64,000 nucleotides of DNA from an uncultured Methanobrevibacter sp. (GTDB taxonomy: Archaea > Methanobacteriota > Methanobacteria > Methanobacteriales > Methanobacteriaceae): the NCBI RefSeq assembly GCF_934746965.1, contig NZ_CAKVFS010000002.1, positions 180,582 through 244,581 on the forward strand, written 5' to 3'. The notes under the pieces are model-generated. The model had not been told where the DNA came from and ran no database searches. It was given only the letters and a program-made list of their open reading frames with translations. Made by a program: the position numbers and the translations under genes. Positions 36,835 through 46,881 of this stretch are shown in pieces (position 1 is the stretch's first letter; each line of letters begins with the position of its first letter).

Positions 36835-36841
36835 GATAAAA

Positions 36842-37678
36842 ATGACTGATAAAGTAATATTTGGACCTGCAGGAAGTCCTGTTGACTATAAAGGAGCAGC
36901 ATATAAAGCACCAAAATATATCAAAGAAGAAGGGCTAAATTCTTATGAATATCAATCCCCATATGGTGTGAGGATTGGTGAAAAATCAGCTACCACTCTA
37001 AAAAATGAAGCTGAAAAACATGACATACTTATCTCAATGCATGGGCCTTATTACATAAATTTATGTTCCAGAGAAGAAGAAAAAATTGAAAAAAGTTTAA
37101 AACATCTAATTACAACAGCTCGTGCAGGACAATGGATGGGCGCATATAGACTAGTTTTCCATCCAGGATTTTATTCAAATAGAAAACCTGAAAAAGCAAT
37201 GGAAATTTCTAAAAATACAATTAACAGATTATTTGAAGAATTAGAGTGTGAAGGTATTGAAGAATATACATTTGCTCCAGAAACAACTGGAAAACGTTCA
37301 CAACAAGGAAATATTTCTGAGATTATTGATTTATGCGCAAGTTTTGATCATTTTGAACCAACAATTGATTTTGCACATGTTCATGCACGAGGAAGAGGGT
37401 TTTTAAATAAAAAAGAAGATTATAACTGTATTTTTTCACAATTAGAAGATAATCTTGACATCGATATATTACACTGTCATTTCACAACAATTGAATATGG
37501 TAATGGTGGTGAAGTGAAACATCATACATTAGATGAAAGTGATGAATATGGACCCCATATTCACGATTTACTTTCAAATTTAATAGATAATGGCTGGAAA
37601 GCTAATATTATTTGTGAAACTCCTTTACGAGATAAAGATGCACTAAAAATGAAAGCAATTTATGAATCTATGCTTTAA
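36842..37678 (+). CDS. nfo: Endonuclease IV (AP endonuclease), TIM-barrel type
   Basis: 278 aa metal-dependent AP endonuclease for base-excision repair. Conserved metal-site segments: ISMHGPYYINL (about 60-70), RLVFHPGFY near 104, FAPETTGK near 144, TIDFAHVHARG near 178-188 and DILHCHFT near 213. ATG 36842 was preferred to TTG 36833; no strong Shine-Dalgarno for either. Lies 28 nt after gap and converges with a phosphoesterase gene, with 2 nt between the stops. Confidence 0.92.
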   Translation: MTDKVIFGPAGSPVDYKGAAYKAPKYIKEEGLNSYEYQSPYGVRIGEKSATTLKNEAEKHDILISMHGPYYINLCSREEEKIEKSLKHLITTARAGQWMGAYRLVFHPGFYSNRKPEKAMEISKNTINRLFEELECEGIEEYTFAPETTGKRSQQGNISEIIDLCASFDHFEPTIDFAHVHARGRGFLNKKEDYNCIFSQLEDNLDIDILHCHFTTIEYGNGGEVKHHTLDESDEYGPHIHDLLSNLIDNGWKANIICETPLRDKDALKMKAIYESML

Positions 37679-37680
37679 TT

Positions 37681-38751
37681 TCATTTTTTCCTTAATTTTA
37701 ATACAACCAATTCACTATTAGTTCCCCACCTCATTGGTGTGTCCATAGAACCTACACCAGTAGTAACTGACAAATAATTATCATTTTCCTTAAATAATCC
37801 CATATTATACTTAAACATTAATCTACAGAACCATATCATTGGATAAAATTGACCTCCATGTGTATGACCAGACAATTGTAAATTAAAACCTAAATTACTG
37901 AATAAATCCCAATTATAAGGAACATGATAATTTATAATATTAACCGCATTTTTATTAACTACTTGTTTTAATACTTCATTAGAAACCTCTTTTTTGTCTC
38001 CAAATGTAAATGATAAACCAAATATATTTAATCCTTTAAATTCAAATTTTTCATCATTTAAAACTATCAATCCTGCTTTTTTAGCTGCATTACAAACATT
38101 TTCAATACCCGGATAATAATCATGATTTCCCGGCGTGAAAATAATAGGCATACCTACATCTTTAAGTGGTAAAAAATCATCTTCTTCAACAACACAAGAC
38201 CCATCAGCTAAATCTCCTGAAATAATAGCCACATCACAAGTTTCAGATAATTCTTTTAATTTATCTGCTACCTGATTAATTATTTTACTATTTCTTACAG
38301 CCCCAAAGTGAATATCAGATAAATGTACAATATCAACTTCTTCTTTTAAATTATCAAATTTTAAAGTATGTTGTTTAACTACTAATTTATGAGCAATGTA
38401 ATAGTTATAAACTCCTAAAATTGGAACACTACTTAATAAAATACATACAACAGTTATAGAAATATCTGTAAACTGTTTTATTAAATAAATTATAATTAAA
38501 TCTATTAAAATCATTACCATAGACCAAGCCCATAACCCAAATAATTCCGTAAAAAAGCGACCAAGAATCGTTGAATTTTTTTCTTCAAAAACCATTGGAA
38601 TACATTGTAAACAACCTAAACCTAAAGTAATAATTAATAAATAACCATCATTAATTCCTCCAAATAACAGAAATAAGTATTTAAGCAGAAAAAACTCAAA
38701 AAGCATATAAAATGGAGTTGCAATAAAAACTCTTTTTGTTCTAAAACTCAT
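37681..38751 (-). CDS. Membrane-anchored calcineurin-like metallophosphoesterase
   Basis: 356 aa. Four hydrophobic helices fill residues about 8-125, then a calcineurin-type domain with all motifs: HLSDIHFG (about 144-151), SGDLADG (about 178-184), PGNHDYYPG (about 203-211), NYHVPY (about 275-280) and LSGHTHGGQ (about 294-302). The order matches YkuE/YaeI-like phosphoesterases, some of which cleave UDP-diacylglucosamine or other lipid pyrophosphates; substrate here unknown. GAGTTG lies 5 nt before the ATG. Single gene. Confidence 0.88.
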   Translation of the reverse strand: MSFRTKRVFIATPFYMLFEFFLLKYLFLLFGGINDGYLLIITLGLGCLQCIPMVFEEKNSTILGRFFTELFGLWAWSMVMILIDLIIIYLIKQFTDISITVVCILLSSVPILGVYNYYIAHKLVVKQHTLKFDNLKEEVDIVHLSDIHFGAVRNSKIINQVADKLKELSETCDVAIISGDLADGSCVVEEDDFLPLKDVGMPIIFTPGNHDYYPGIENVCNAAKKAGLIVLNDEKFEFKGLNIFGLSFTFGDKKEVSNEVLKQVVNKNAVNIINYHVPYNWDLFSNLGFNLQLSGHTHGGQFYPMIWFCRLMFKYNMGLFKENDNYLSVTTGVGSMDTPMRWGTNSELVVLKLRKK

Positions 38752-38871
38752 ATTTTCAACTCATAACTAATTAAATGATTTATTTTAAAAATATTTAAAT
38801 ATATTTTTATATACTAAAACAAATAAAATACATAGTTAATTAAAAATCGTGGTTATAAGTTGGTGATTAAC

Positions 38872-39996
38872 TTGAAAACAAACAACAAAAACCTTGAAAC
38901 AAAACCAATTAATTCAAAATCAAAAAATATCCCTTCAGAAAACACAAAATTTGCAGAATGTGTAGTGTTAAAACCTGTAGGATATCCCTTTGATTTTGCA
39001 ATGATGGAAAACACTCTTGAAATTAATAATAAAACATTATTTGAGGAATATGCTCGTGAACAGTGGTTAGGTTTAGTTGTAAAAGAAAATTCATATTTGT
39101 TTGATCAAAAAATAATTCCTGATTATGGTTTTCAAATAATATCAGTTGAACCCAATAATTCAATAATTTCTGAAAATACAAATATTAAACTTGTTGATTT
39201 AGAAATAGGTAATTTAGATACTGTTAAACGTGTAAAAACCAATGTGAAAATTTCAGATATAATAGGTCAGGAAAATGCTAAAAATAAAATTAAAGTTTTA
39301 ATAAAATATCTCAAAGAACCAGAAAAATTCGGCATGTGGGCTCCAAAAAATATATTATTTTATGGTCTTCCAGGTACTGGCAAAACTATGTTAGTAAAAG
39401 CATTAGCTAATGAGCTTGATGTTCCATTATATTTAATAAAAGCTACATCATTAATTGGAGAACATGTTGGAGATGGTGCATCTAAAATACAGGAACTATT
39501 TGAAAAAGCACAAAAAACCTCCCCTTCAATAATATTTATTGATGAAATTGATGCAATTGCATTACCCAGAAGCTTTCAATCACTTAGAGGAGATGTTGCA
39601 GAAATTGTAAATTCATTATTAACTGAAATGGATGGAATTAATGATAATCAATCCGTTATAACAATAGGAGCTACAAACACTCCAAATTCCATTGATTATG
39701 CTGTACGAAGCAGATTTGAAGAAGAAATCGAATTTATTTTACCGAATGATAATGAAAGAAAAGAAATTTTTGAAAACAATCTTAAAACATATCCTTTAAA
39801 CTACAATTTAGACTTGGAGAAATTAGTTAAACTTAGTAAAAATATGTCTGGAAGAGATATAAAAGAAAAAATATTAAAAACAGCCCTACATCATGCAATT
39901 TCGCAAGATAAAGAAATTGTAGATATGAAAGATGTAGAATACAGCCTAAAAGCAAGTAAAATTAAAAATAATGAAGTGAAAGGAATGTTTGAATAA
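38872..39996 (+). CDS. AAA-family ATPase, CDC48/FtsH-like single-module
   Basis: About 374 aa. An N-terminal domain of about 120 residues that I do not recognise is followed by one AAA module: Walker A GLPGTGKT, Walker B IIFIDEIDA, the second region of homology with ATNTPNSIDYAVRSRFEEEIEF including an arginine-finger candidate, and a helical lid ending in MSGRDIKEKI. No zinc protease motif follows, so it is not FtsH. It could be an unfoldase partner or a membrane-independent chaperone. Start TTG 38872 is preferred because GGTGATTAA fits exactly upstream; the same GGTGAT contains a GTG that would give a longer form. Single gene convergent with hemA. Confidence 0.8.
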   Translation: MKTNNKNLETKPINSKSKNIPSENTKFAECVVLKPVGYPFDFAMMENTLEINNKTLFEEYAREQWLGLVVKENSYLFDQKIIPDYGFQIISVEPNNSIISENTNIKLVDLEIGNLDTVKRVKTNVKISDIIGQENAKNKIKVLIKYLKEPEKFGMWAPKNILFYGLPGTGKTMLVKALANELDVPLYLIKATSLIGEHVGDGASKIQELFEKAQKTSPSIIFIDEIDAIALPRSFQSLRGDVAEIVNSLLTEMDGINDNQSVITIGATNTPNSIDYAVRSRFEEEIEFILPNDNERKEIFENNLKTYPLNYNLDLEKLVKLSKNMSGRDIKEKILKTALHHAISQDKEIVDMKDVEYSLKASKIKNNEVKGMFE

Positions 39997-40008
39997 AAAA
40001 ACATCCTT
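39980..40008. terminator. Bidirectional hairpin between the AAA ATPase gene and hemA
   Basis: AAGGAATGTTT pairs with AAACATCCTT (one bulged A); the ATPase stop TAA (39994-39996) is in the loop and the hemA stop abuts on the other side. Minus-strand reading gives TTTTTTTATTC inside the loop side; plus reading is followed by ACTTATTTTC. Confidence 0.45.
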
Positions 40009-41209
40009 ACTTATTTTCATCAAACATGAATTCAATAGCATTAATTAATTGTTCATCATTTTCATGAGCCGCCTGTTTTATTTTTTTAGAAATATCAAAA
40101 AATATCTTATTAACAATAGAATTTGTTAAACTATCAACTATATCAATGTTCTCATCTACATTAGATAGTTTAGTAATTGCTTTTTCAGTTTCACGTTTAC
40201 GTATTTCTTCCATAGACACTCTTAAATTAGCAATTATATCATTAACACCAATTAATTTAAATGATTCTTTAAGTAAAATAAACTCATCATCAATTATATT
40301 TTCAGCTTCTGCAAATTCCTTTTTTCTACGAGCAGTATTTTCATCAGCAATATCTCTCAAATCATCAATATTAAATAATTTAACTCCCAATTCACAAACA
40401 TTTTCACAAATATCTCTAGGATTAGCTATATCAATCATAAGCAAATCTTTATAATCCCCACCAGATTCAATTAAACGTTCTTTAGTTAAAATATAATGTG
40501 GAGCTCCAGTTGCACTTATTATTAAATCTGCAGTTGAGACATAATCACTTAATTCATCAAAAAGAATTGCCTGACCTCCTAAATCATCAGCTAACTTAAC
40601 TGCAACATAATAAGTCCTATTTGCAACAAAAATGGCATTTAAATTTTTTTCAGCCAAAGCTTTAGCCACTAATTTCCCCATTTTTCCAGCACCAATAACT
40701 AACACAGATTTATTTTCAAGACTGCCTAAATGTTTTTGAGCTAAATCAACAGCTGCAGATCCTATGGAAACTGAACCTTTATTAATATTAGTTTTATTTC
40801 TCACTACTCTACCAACATGAATAGCTTTAGTAAAAATAGAATCTAAAATATTACCACAGTGACGTTCTTTAAATGCTTTTTGTTTAGCATCACTAACCTG
40901 ACCTAAAATCTGATCTTCACCAACAATCATAGATTCTAAACCTGAAGTCATACGAAAAAGATGTTTAATAGCACTATCACCATAATCAATAATAATACTT
41001 TTATTTTCATGAGACAATAAGGAATCCTTTGGAGAAATATCATCATTATGTATATAATACTCCTTACGATTACAAGTAGATATTTCAACATATTCCACTA
41101 TAGAATATTTTTTTTGCAACTCTAAAAACAATTGATCCATTTCTCTTGAAATATTTTCCATAGCATCAATATTTGCAATTTTATAATCAACTCTTAAATT
41201 AAGTATCAT
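40007..41209 (-). CDS. hemA: Glutamyl-tRNA reductase
   Basis: First enzyme of the C5 tetrapyrrole pathway, reducing Glu-tRNA to glutamate-1-semialdehyde; supplies F430, cobamide and siroheme. 400 aa. The catalytic cysteine is C46 in EISTCNRKE; SGLESMIVGEDQILGQV near 94-110 is the family signature, GAGKMGKLVAKALA is the NADPH-binding loop, and a C-terminal dimerisation helix follows. ATG 41209 has GGGGATT upstream, inside the end of the siroheme gene, with an 11-nt overlap. Last gene of a three-gene operon. Confidence 0.95.
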   Translation of the reverse strand: MILNLRVDYKIANIDAMENISREMDQLFLELQKKYSIVEYVEISTCNRKEYYIHNDDISPKDSLLSHENKSIIIDYGDSAIKHLFRMTSGLESMIVGEDQILGQVSDAKQKAFKERHCGNILDSIFTKAIHVGRVVRNKTNINKGSVSIGSAAVDLAQKHLGSLENKSVLVIGAGKMGKLVAKALAEKNLNAIFVANRTYYVAVKLADDLGGQAILFDELSDYVSTADLIISATGAPHYILTKERLIESGGDYKDLLMIDIANPRDICENVCELGVKLFNIDDLRDIADENTARRKKEFAEAENIIDDEFILLKESFKLIGVNDIIANLRVSMEEIRKRETEKAITKLSNVDENIDIVDSLTNSIVNKIFFDISKKIKQAAHENDEQLINAIEFMFDENK

Positions 41210-41825
41210 CAAATCCCCTTATTAAATCCTCAATATACTTTTTAGCTTCAGTTATTTCATGATTATCAATCAATTCCTTAATATAATCATTGTTAAAAAT
41301 TTGGTAAAGACAATCTCTTCTTTTTTTCTGATTAGGTATTTTAGATTTAAGTAATCTACGAGCATAATCCTGAATTTCAATTTCTAAAATATCCTCTTTT
41401 GTGATAACAGACTGAATTTTTTTTCTTAATTGGCGAGCCATTAATGGGCTTTTCCCATTTGTAAAAATAGATATTTCAATATCGCCAATATTAAAACTTG
41501 TAGGGACAATAATATTTCCATCATCAGGAAAATCTGCCCTATTTAACAATTTATTTTTAGCTAATTTACTAACATGATTAGACAATTCCCTATCACCACT
41601 AGCTATTACAACTACATCTGCCCATTGAACTAATTCTTCAACATCATCAGTTGAAACCAAAACTGCTCCTTTAAAAAGCAATTCATCATTTAAATTATCT
41701 CCGGCTAATTTAACATTAGCTCCATGGTCAAGAAATTTATTTGCTCTTCTTGTAGCTACCTCACCAGTACCTAATATAAATACATTTAAATCAGCTGTTT
41801 TAAAATATAGGGAAGTCCAATCCAT
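41199..41825 (-). CDS. Precorrin-2 dehydrogenase / sirohydrochlorin-forming protein (Met8/CysG N-terminal type)
   Basis: 208 aa. NAD-dependent oxidation of precorrin-2 to sirohydrochlorin, the branch point to F430, cobamide and siroheme. The opening FILGTGEVATRRANKFLDHGA is the Rossmann motif; NRADFPDDGNIIVPTSFNIGD and FTNGKSPLMARQLRKKI are hallmark segments of this family. The start is uncertain: ATG 41825 with GCTGAT upstream was preferred, while ATG 41837 has AGGT too close. Sits between a marker-9-like gene and hemA with overlaps on both sides, so the genes are translationally coupled. Confidence 0.9.
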   Translation of the reverse strand: MDWTSLYFKTADLNVFILGTGEVATRRANKFLDHGANVKLAGDNLNDELLFKGAVLVSTDDVEELVQWADVVVIASGDRELSNHVSKLAKNKLLNRADFPDDGNIIVPTSFNIGDIEISIFTNGKSPLMARQLRKKIQSVITKEDILEIEIQDYARRLLKSKIPNQKKRRDCLYQIFNNDYIKELIDNHEITEAKKYIEDLIRGFDDT

Positions 41826-41826
41826 T

Positions 41827-42309
41827 TTAATCAGCATTACCTAAAGATTTAACACGTAATAATTTTACAGCCATTCTCAAGTCATTATTACAGTCATTCA
41901 ATACATTCATAGCTTCAATTTCACCAATATTGAAAGTTTCAGCCAATACTTTTACATTTTCATTAGGAGTAGGTCTATCTGCCCCAACTAACTTTTCAGA
42001 CAATTCTTTTTTTAAGTCCAAATATTCTTCATGACTCATTCCAATATTTTTTAAAGTAATATCACGTAATGGGCATGGTTTAGATGGTTTACAACACCAT
42101 ACTAATGATCCAAAACAAGTTCCAGTCCCTTCACCTAATCTAGTTTCCTTTGCAAATTCAGTTTTAATATCAATATATTCTTGAGGAGTTAAATTAACTT
42201 CATCCAATGCATTTAATATTGGACAAGGTTTAACTGGAGGACAACAAAATGCTAATCCCCTTTTATCTCCACCCCTACAAATATGAGATGGTGCATCTTC
42301 CCAAGTCAT
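41827..42309 (-). CDS. Cys-rich duplicated protein, methanogenesis marker 9-like (tentative name)
   Basis: 160 aa. It contains a clear internal duplication: [17 protein letters not shown]...[10 protein letters not shown] (residues about 19-50) and [17 protein letters not shown]...[10 protein letters not shown] (about 69-100). Each half has the motif CC-x-P-x-KPCP; with C11 and the TCF cysteine these could hold metal or Fe-S. The last about 40 residues ([29 protein letters not shown]) look like a UBA-type three-helix tail. I associate it with the protein called methanogenesis marker 9, from memory only. GGAGGTTA precedes the ATG. First gene of the operon with the siroheme gene and hemA, pointing to a tetrapyrrole or F430 link. 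Confidence 0.7.
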   Translation of the reverse strand: MTWEDAPSHICRGGDKRGLAFCCPPVKPCPILNALDEVNLTPQEYIDIKTEFAKETRLGEGTGTCFGSLVWCCKPSKPCPLRDITLKNIGMSHEEYLDLKKELSEKLVGADRPTPNENVKVLAETFNIGEIEAMNVLNDCNNDLRMAVKLLRVKSLGNAD

Positions 42310-42407
42310 AATTAACCTCCAAATTAATAATCATTTCTCATGAAATAATTTATACAGATATAATTTATTTTAGTTTATATATAATCTTTTTTATAAGAAA
42401 CAAATAT

Positions 42408-42728
42408 TCATTCATATTCAATAGTATGACTAATACATTTAAATTTATTGCCAAAATTATCCAAATAACTTTCACCATTAATTAAATTAAAATATCTTAA
42501 TGTTGAAGGGGATAATTTAGTAAAAGAACAGAATTTAATAGAATTATTTTTAAAATTTTCAATGAAAACATCATAGATTTTAAGTTTTGGAATAAAACAA
42601 ATACAATATTTAATATCATTTGAAACTAAAACAGTTTCTTCAAATAAAACAAGATTTAAATCAAAAAGTTTTGTGATTTTATATTTTAATTCGGTAGATT
42701 TTTCCAATATTTGCAAATTATCACACAA
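42408..42728 (-). CDS. Conserved-looking hypothetical protein
   Basis: Up to 106 aa. No motif I recognise; alternating strands (YCICFIPKLKIYDVFIENF, IKFCSFTKLSPSTLRYFNL) suggest a small alpha/beta fold with no membrane segment. The start is unclear: TTG at 42728 has no Shine-Dalgarno, and TTG at 42716 has GTGAT close upstream. It lies just after atwA on the same strand beyond a hairpin, so it may be read through from atwA. The stop TGA sits between short inverted arms (AATAT/ATATT). Confidence 0.45.
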   Translation of the reverse strand: MCDNLQILEKSTELKYKITKLFDLNLVLFEETVLVSNDIKYCICFIPKLKIYDVFIENFKNNSIKFCSFTKLSPSTLRYFNLINGESYLDNFGNKFKCISHTIEYE

Positions 42729-42745
42729 TGAAGAGAAATAAGAAA

Positions 42746-42768
42746 AAGGAATTATTTAAACATTCCTT
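42746..42768 (-). terminator. Hairpin over the atwA stop codon
   Basis: AAGGAAT pairs with ATTCCTT (7 bp) around a 9-nt loop holding the TAA stop; on the minus strand TTTCTTATTTC follows. Confidence 0.5.
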
Positions 42769-44344
42769 CTTTTTCATCAGCAGTTAATTGCTTAACAATT
42801 TCTTTAGGAGTTCCTACATCAAGGATTTTACCTCCCCTCATTAAAGCTGATCTATCACAAACATCTAAAACAAAGTCCATATCGTGAGAAATAATAATAA
42901 ATGTTTGTTCCAATTCTTTTCTAGCTTTTAAAATAGAATCAGTTACAATTACACGAGTAATTGGATCCATAGTACCTGTTGGTTCATCTAAAATAATAAT
43001 TTTAGGTTCTTTAATAAGAACTTGTGCAAGAGCTACCCTGTGTTTTTCACCAACACTTAATTCATCAGGATATTTATCTAATAATCCTTCAGCAACATTT
43101 TCTTCAAATCCTACAGTGGTTAAAACATGAATTGCTTTAATTTTTGCAAATTCTGCAGGTAAATCTAAACTAATAGCATCAGTTAAATTTCCTAAAATAG
43201 TTCTATGAGGATATAGTGAATATTCTTGATGCAATAATCCCATATATGGAATTACACGACCTCTATTGAGAGGACCAGATTTACTCATGTCAACCCATTC
43301 TTCTCCAAGTTTAACTTCAATTTTACCACTACTTGGTTCAGTTAATCCTATTAACATTTTAGTAAGTGTTGTTTTTCCAGCCCCACTTAAACCTACAATA
43401 CCAAATATTTCTTCTTTATTTATGTTTAAGTTAATACCATCAACAGCTTTAACTACTCCTCTTTCAATTGAATAATAATGTTTTTTAACATCTTCTATTT
43501 GAACTTCTGGAGCGCCAATTTCAGGATTTTCTATTTTTTCAGGTACTGGAACTGTTTCAAGAAAATGATCTACAATATCTGCAGGTTCTCCTTCTTCTTT
43601 AATCTCACCATTTTCTAACCAAATTACATGATCTGCTAAATCATTCATAATTTCTGGCCAGTGAGATGTGATTAACATGGTGATTCCTTTATCTTTCACA
43701 CCTTCAATTAAGGTATTGTGAAGTTTTTCAGCAGTTTGAGGATCTAAGGTACCTGTTGGTTCATCAGCCAAAAACATCATAGGCTGTTTTGCTAATTGTC
43801 TTGCAAGTACAACTCTTTGTTTTTCCCCACCACTTAAGTCACGTGCAATGTGAGTAATCCTATGATTCATTTGAACCATTTCTAATAAATCTAAAGCTCC
43901 GTAAAGATTATCTTCATACTCATTTTCATCATTCATAGCTCTCATAACATTTTCAATTACAGTTTCTTCATCATATAATGCGAAGTTACGTTGTAACATG
44001 ATAGCTATTCTTCTTTTAATACTGGAAAATTCTTTTCTCTCAGCATTGAAGAAATCAATTTCTTTAGATTCATAAGTTCCACCACAAGAACATTTTTCAC
44101 CAGCATGAGATGGAGATTCAACAGCTAAACAATCTGGACAAATAGCTAGATTAAATATAATCTGACCAGCATCAGGCTTATAATCTAATGTACCCCTAAG
44201 CATATTAATTAATACAGATTTACCACTACCACTACGTCCTAAAATACCTAAAGTTTCTCCTTCTTCGATTTTTAGATTAACATTTTTAAGAACATCAACA
44301 CCATTAAAAGTTTTTGTAACATTCTTAAGTGTAATAAAATTCAT
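42752..44344 (-). CDS. atwA: Methyl-coenzyme M reductase activation component A2 (dual ABC ATPase)
   Basis: 530 aa soluble protein with two ABC ATPase domains. Module 1: Walker A GRSGSGKS (about 36-43), an inserted zinc-binding loop CPDCLAV...EKCSCGG (about 70-88), signature LSGGEKQR and Walker [10 protein letters not shown]. Module 2: Walker A GLSGAGKT (about 320), signature LSVGEKHR and Walker [10 protein letters not shown]. This arrangement with the CxxC insert is that of AtwA, which uses ATP in reductive activation of methyl-CoM reductase. No membrane partner is near. AAGGTGATT precedes the ATG. This is a lineage-specific methanogenesis gene. Confidence 0.93.
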   Translation of the reverse strand: MNFITLKNVTKTFNGVDVLKNVNLKIEEGETLGILGRSGSGKSVLINMLRGTLDYKPDAGQIIFNLAICPDCLAVESPSHAGEKCSCGGTYESKEIDFFNAERKEFSSIKRRIAIMLQRNFALYDEETVIENVMRAMNDENEYEDNLYGALDLLEMVQMNHRITHIARDLSGGEKQRVVLARQLAKQPMMFLADEPTGTLDPQTAEKLHNTLIEGVKDKGITMLITSHWPEIMNDLADHVIWLENGEIKEEGEPADIVDHFLETVPVPEKIENPEIGAPEVQIEDVKKHYYSIERGVVKAVDGINLNINKEEIFGIVGLSGAGKTTLTKMLIGLTEPSSGKIEVKLGEEWVDMSKSGPLNRGRVIPYMGLLHQEYSLYPHRTILGNLTDAISLDLPAEFAKIKAIHVLTTVGFEENVAEGLLDKYPDELSVGEKHRVALAQVLIKEPKIIILDEPTGTMDPITRVIVTDSILKARKELEQTFIIISHDMDFVLDVCDRSALMRGGKILDVGTPKEIVKQLTADEKEGMFK

Positions 44345-44435
44345 GAAATCACCTTTTATAAAATCAGTATTTATTTATCTTTTAAACCATTTATAATATT
44401 TACTAATAATAATTGTTATATAATGGTGTTATATA

Positions 44436-45164
44436 TTAAAAATTAAAGATATTAAAGTTTAAATTACCAGAAATAACTGCTCTAGCTATTGAAAAACCAA
44501 AAACTCCTGTTTTAAGCATTTTTTCAATTTTTTGTTCACTGTCTATAGAGTTATTTCCAATAATTTTAATATTTGTATTACGGCAAATTTCAGTTAATAA
44601 CTCATAATCTGCATCAAAAACGCCAGGTTTCATTGCATCAATATGCAAATAATCAGCACCAGCATTTTCAATTATTTTAGCTATTTTTAAAGTATTTACA
44701 CCATCAACATTAGCTCGAATTTTAACTGAAACTTCACAAGAAGCATTATCAACAACATCAGAAATATAATCTGCTAAATCATCTCTTTTCAACATGTTTT
44801 GTCCACAGCCAATAGCTAAAATTTCCTCTTGACGACAATGACAATTAATCTCAACAATATCCAAATTATCAATTTTACTTACTTCAATAATAGGCTGAGG
44901 AGTTGTTGATCTAACATTAGCTGAAACTTTTACATTAGGATGTTGTTCTTTAATTAAATTAACTTCATTTTCAATATGGTCAATAATAATATTTTGAGGA
45001 AAATGAAACTCATTTCTTCCTCTTTTAATTATTTTAGCACTTGCATTAATTGTTGGAGTATCTAAACTATAGCCACCCAAAGTAGCTGTGTCAAATCCAA
45101 ATGGAATAACTTTATTTAAAAATTCGGAATCAGTTATTCCAGCCATTGGTGCTATGACTTTAAT
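44436..45164 (-). CDS. Dus-like TIM-barrel protein (archaeal NifR3-related), probable ATT start
   Basis: About 242 aa FMN-type TIM barrel related to tRNA-dihydrouridine synthases. The first ATG (45146) would begin at the Met of APMAGITD, cutting off the first conserved strand. Reading back in frame gives IKVIAPMAGITD to ATT 45164, immediately after an in-frame stop, with GAGGAGGA (45171-45178) 7 nt upstream. I therefore place the start at ATT. Other Dus-like features: VKIRANVDG, DYLHIDAMKPG, IIGNNSID. The catalytic cysteine of true Dus enzymes is not evident, so the activity may differ. Last gene of the exbB-to-dus operon, 12 nt after arfA. Confidence 0.75.
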   Translation of the reverse strand: MKVIAPMAGITDSEFLNKVIPFGFDTATLGGYSLDTPTINASAKIIKRGRNEFHFPQNIIIDHIENEVNLIKEQHPNVKVSANVRSTTPQPIIEVSKIDNLDIVEINCHCRQEEILAIGCGQNMLKRDDLADYISDVVDNASCEVSVKIRANVDGVNTLKIAKIIENAGADYLHIDAMKPGVFDADYELLTEICRNTNIKIIGNNSIDSEQKIEKMLKTGVFGFSIARAVISGNLNFNIFNF

Positions 45165-45178
45165 TTAAAATCCTCCTC
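45162..45178 (-). promoter_or_regulatory. Shine-Dalgarno and non-canonical ATT start of the Dus-like gene
   Basis: GAGGAGGA overlaps the arfA stop (TGA, 45177-45179) and is followed by TTTTAA then ATT. Distance from GGAGG to ATT is 7 nt, but about 25 nt to the first ATG, so ATT is favoured. Confidence 0.6.
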
Positions 45179-45941
45179 AATATTCTTTTTCAACAACATA
45201 TGTCCACATACTGTTATCATGATCACGAATTTCTTCAAGACCTAAATCAGCCATATATGCTGCATCTTCAAAATTACGTCCGATACCAATACCTGCTTTA
45301 AGGCCAATACCAATTTCTTCATTAATTTCAACTAAAATATCTTCGATGTCTTTTTCGGACAAACCATTACATGGAGACATGAAATTATCTCCACCAATGA
45401 AAAATAATAATGCTCCTTTTTTGATTAATTTAGTCATTAAATAATGTTGTGCCTTGTTAACCATGAAATTAGTATCAAATGCAGATTCAATATCAGTTAA
45501 TGTTTCTGTAACACTATTAATATCAATATGTGCTGCTTGAAGTAAGTTATCTTCATCAGCAGGAGCTAAACTATCAATAGCTAAAATTTCTTTTCTTTGT
45601 GAAGATTGAGCTCCCCCTTTTTTCTGTAAAGCAACAGTAGCTAATTTTTGAGCTTCATGAGGAGTTTCAGCAGCCCCAACACCCATACTAATTGTAATTG
45701 GATATCTGTTCCTAATAGATCTTTGAATTCTTAAGTGATCTTCTTCATCAATACCATTTGTAACAGCAAGTAAATTATCAAACCTAGTAAAGAACACCAA
45801 TCCTTTTTTATTTGCAAATTGTCTTTCTAAATCTGCATATAGTTCTGCTTGTAAAATTTGTAAATCTGATTCATTACGTGGTCTTGGAGTTACAGTCCAT
45901 GGCCCATAATTATCAATTTGTATTAATGTCATTTGTATCAT
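45177..45941 (-). CDS. arfA: GTP cyclohydrolase III (ArfA), archaeal
   Basis: 254 aa enzyme converting GTP to the formamide FAPy, first step towards riboflavin and the F420 deazaflavin ring in methanogens. The protein has two related GGDEF-like halves: [17 protein letters not shown] and [14 protein letters not shown] in the first, and [14 protein letters not shown] with [22 protein letters not shown] in the second; the acidic metal ligands are in the FDN and GDN motifs. ATG 45941 with GGTGG 6 nt upstream was preferred to ATG 45932. Seventeen nt after cofD, in the same operon as cofE and cofD, which finish F420. Confidence 0.93.
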   Translation of the reverse strand: MIQMTLIQIDNYGPWTVTPRPRNESDLQILQAELYADLERQFANKKGLVFFTRFDNLLAVTNGIDEEDHLRIQRSIRNRYPITISMGVGAAETPHEAQKLATVALQKKGGAQSSQRKEILAIDSLAPADEDNLLQAAHIDINSVTETLTDIESAFDTNFMVNKAQHYLMTKLIKKGALLFFIGGDNFMSPCNGLSEKDIEDILVEINEEIGIGLKAGIGIGRNFEDAAYMADLGLEEIRDHDNSMWTYVVEKEY

Positions 45942-45957
45942 TTTAAACCACCATCCC

Positions 45958-46863
45958 CTAAGAAATATTATTTAAGATTATTTTAGCTAAATTTTTCTTA
46001 TCATCTAAACTATCCATAATTGTATTTGTAACAATTACTTCACGAACAATTTTTTCTAAATCATCCTTTAAATTATTATCTTTTTTATCGATAACAATCG
46101 TATCTAAAAAACTTTCATACAATGAAGCTACACCTACTGATGAAACTTCAATTCCAAGTGCTTTCATAAATTTACTAGCTGGACCACTTACTGAATCATT
46201 ACCCACAATTGGAGAAACAGCTATTACATGAGTATTCTTTAAAGCTTCTTTAACTCCCTCTAAAGACAATATTGGAGATATAGAAGTTATTGGATTTGAA
46301 GGTCCAATTATAACTGCATCGGAATTATTAATAGCATCAATAATCCCATTTACAGGAGCTACTTCAGAGAATTTAACATCTAAAACTTCAGGTTTACCTT
46401 GATGTTTTATTAAAAAGTCATGGAATTCCAATTCACCAATATCCGTGATGATTTTAATATCTGAATTTTCATTACTCATTGGAATAATTTTAGATGTAAT
46501 ACCCATACCATTTGCTTGAATATCAACAGCTTCGGCAAGTGAGTGATTCTCCATTAATAAAGTCTTTTGTATTTTAGTAGCTCTATCAATATCCCCTATC
46601 CTAAGTAACTCTGGAGTGCCTAATTCTTCAAGTCTTTCATGAGTAATAAATGTATCATTTTTAACACCATACCAAAATTCATCATTTATCATGTCAACCA
46701 TAGTATAAAGTACAGTATCAATGTCTGCAGACACATAAACTCCTGAAAAATACTCATTTTCCAAAGTATTAACAACAATAGTCAATTCTTTAGGATCAAT
46801 AACCTCTTTTAAACCTTGCAACAATTTTGGAGTACCAGTTCCACCAGATAATACAGTAATCAT
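45958..46863 (-). CDS. cofD: 2-phospho-L-lactate transferase
   Basis: 301 aa enzyme that joins the phospholactyl group to FO, giving F420-0. The N-terminal [15 protein letters not shown] (residues 4-18) binds nucleotide and [15 protein letters not shown] near 195 is characteristic. GGAGATT lies about 8 nt before the ATG. Eighteen nt after cofE on one operon. F420 is the hydride carrier of hydrogenotrophic methanogenesis. Confidence 0.94.
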   Translation of the reverse strand: MITVLSGGTGTPKLLQGLKEVIDPKELTIVVNTLENEYFSGVYVSADIDTVLYTMVDMINDEFWYGVKNDTFITHERLEELGTPELLRIGDIDRATKIQKTLLMENHSLAEAVDIQANGMGITSKIIPMSNENSDIKIITDIGELEFHDFLIKHQGKPEVLDVKFSEVAPVNGIIDAINNSDAVIIGPSNPITSISPILSLEGVKEALKNTHVIAVSPIVGNDSVSGPASKFMKALGIEVSSVGVASLYESFLDTIVIDKKDNNLKDDLEKIVREVIVTNTIMDSLDDKKNLAKIILNNIS

Positions 46864-46881
46864 TTTATTTTAATCTCCAAA

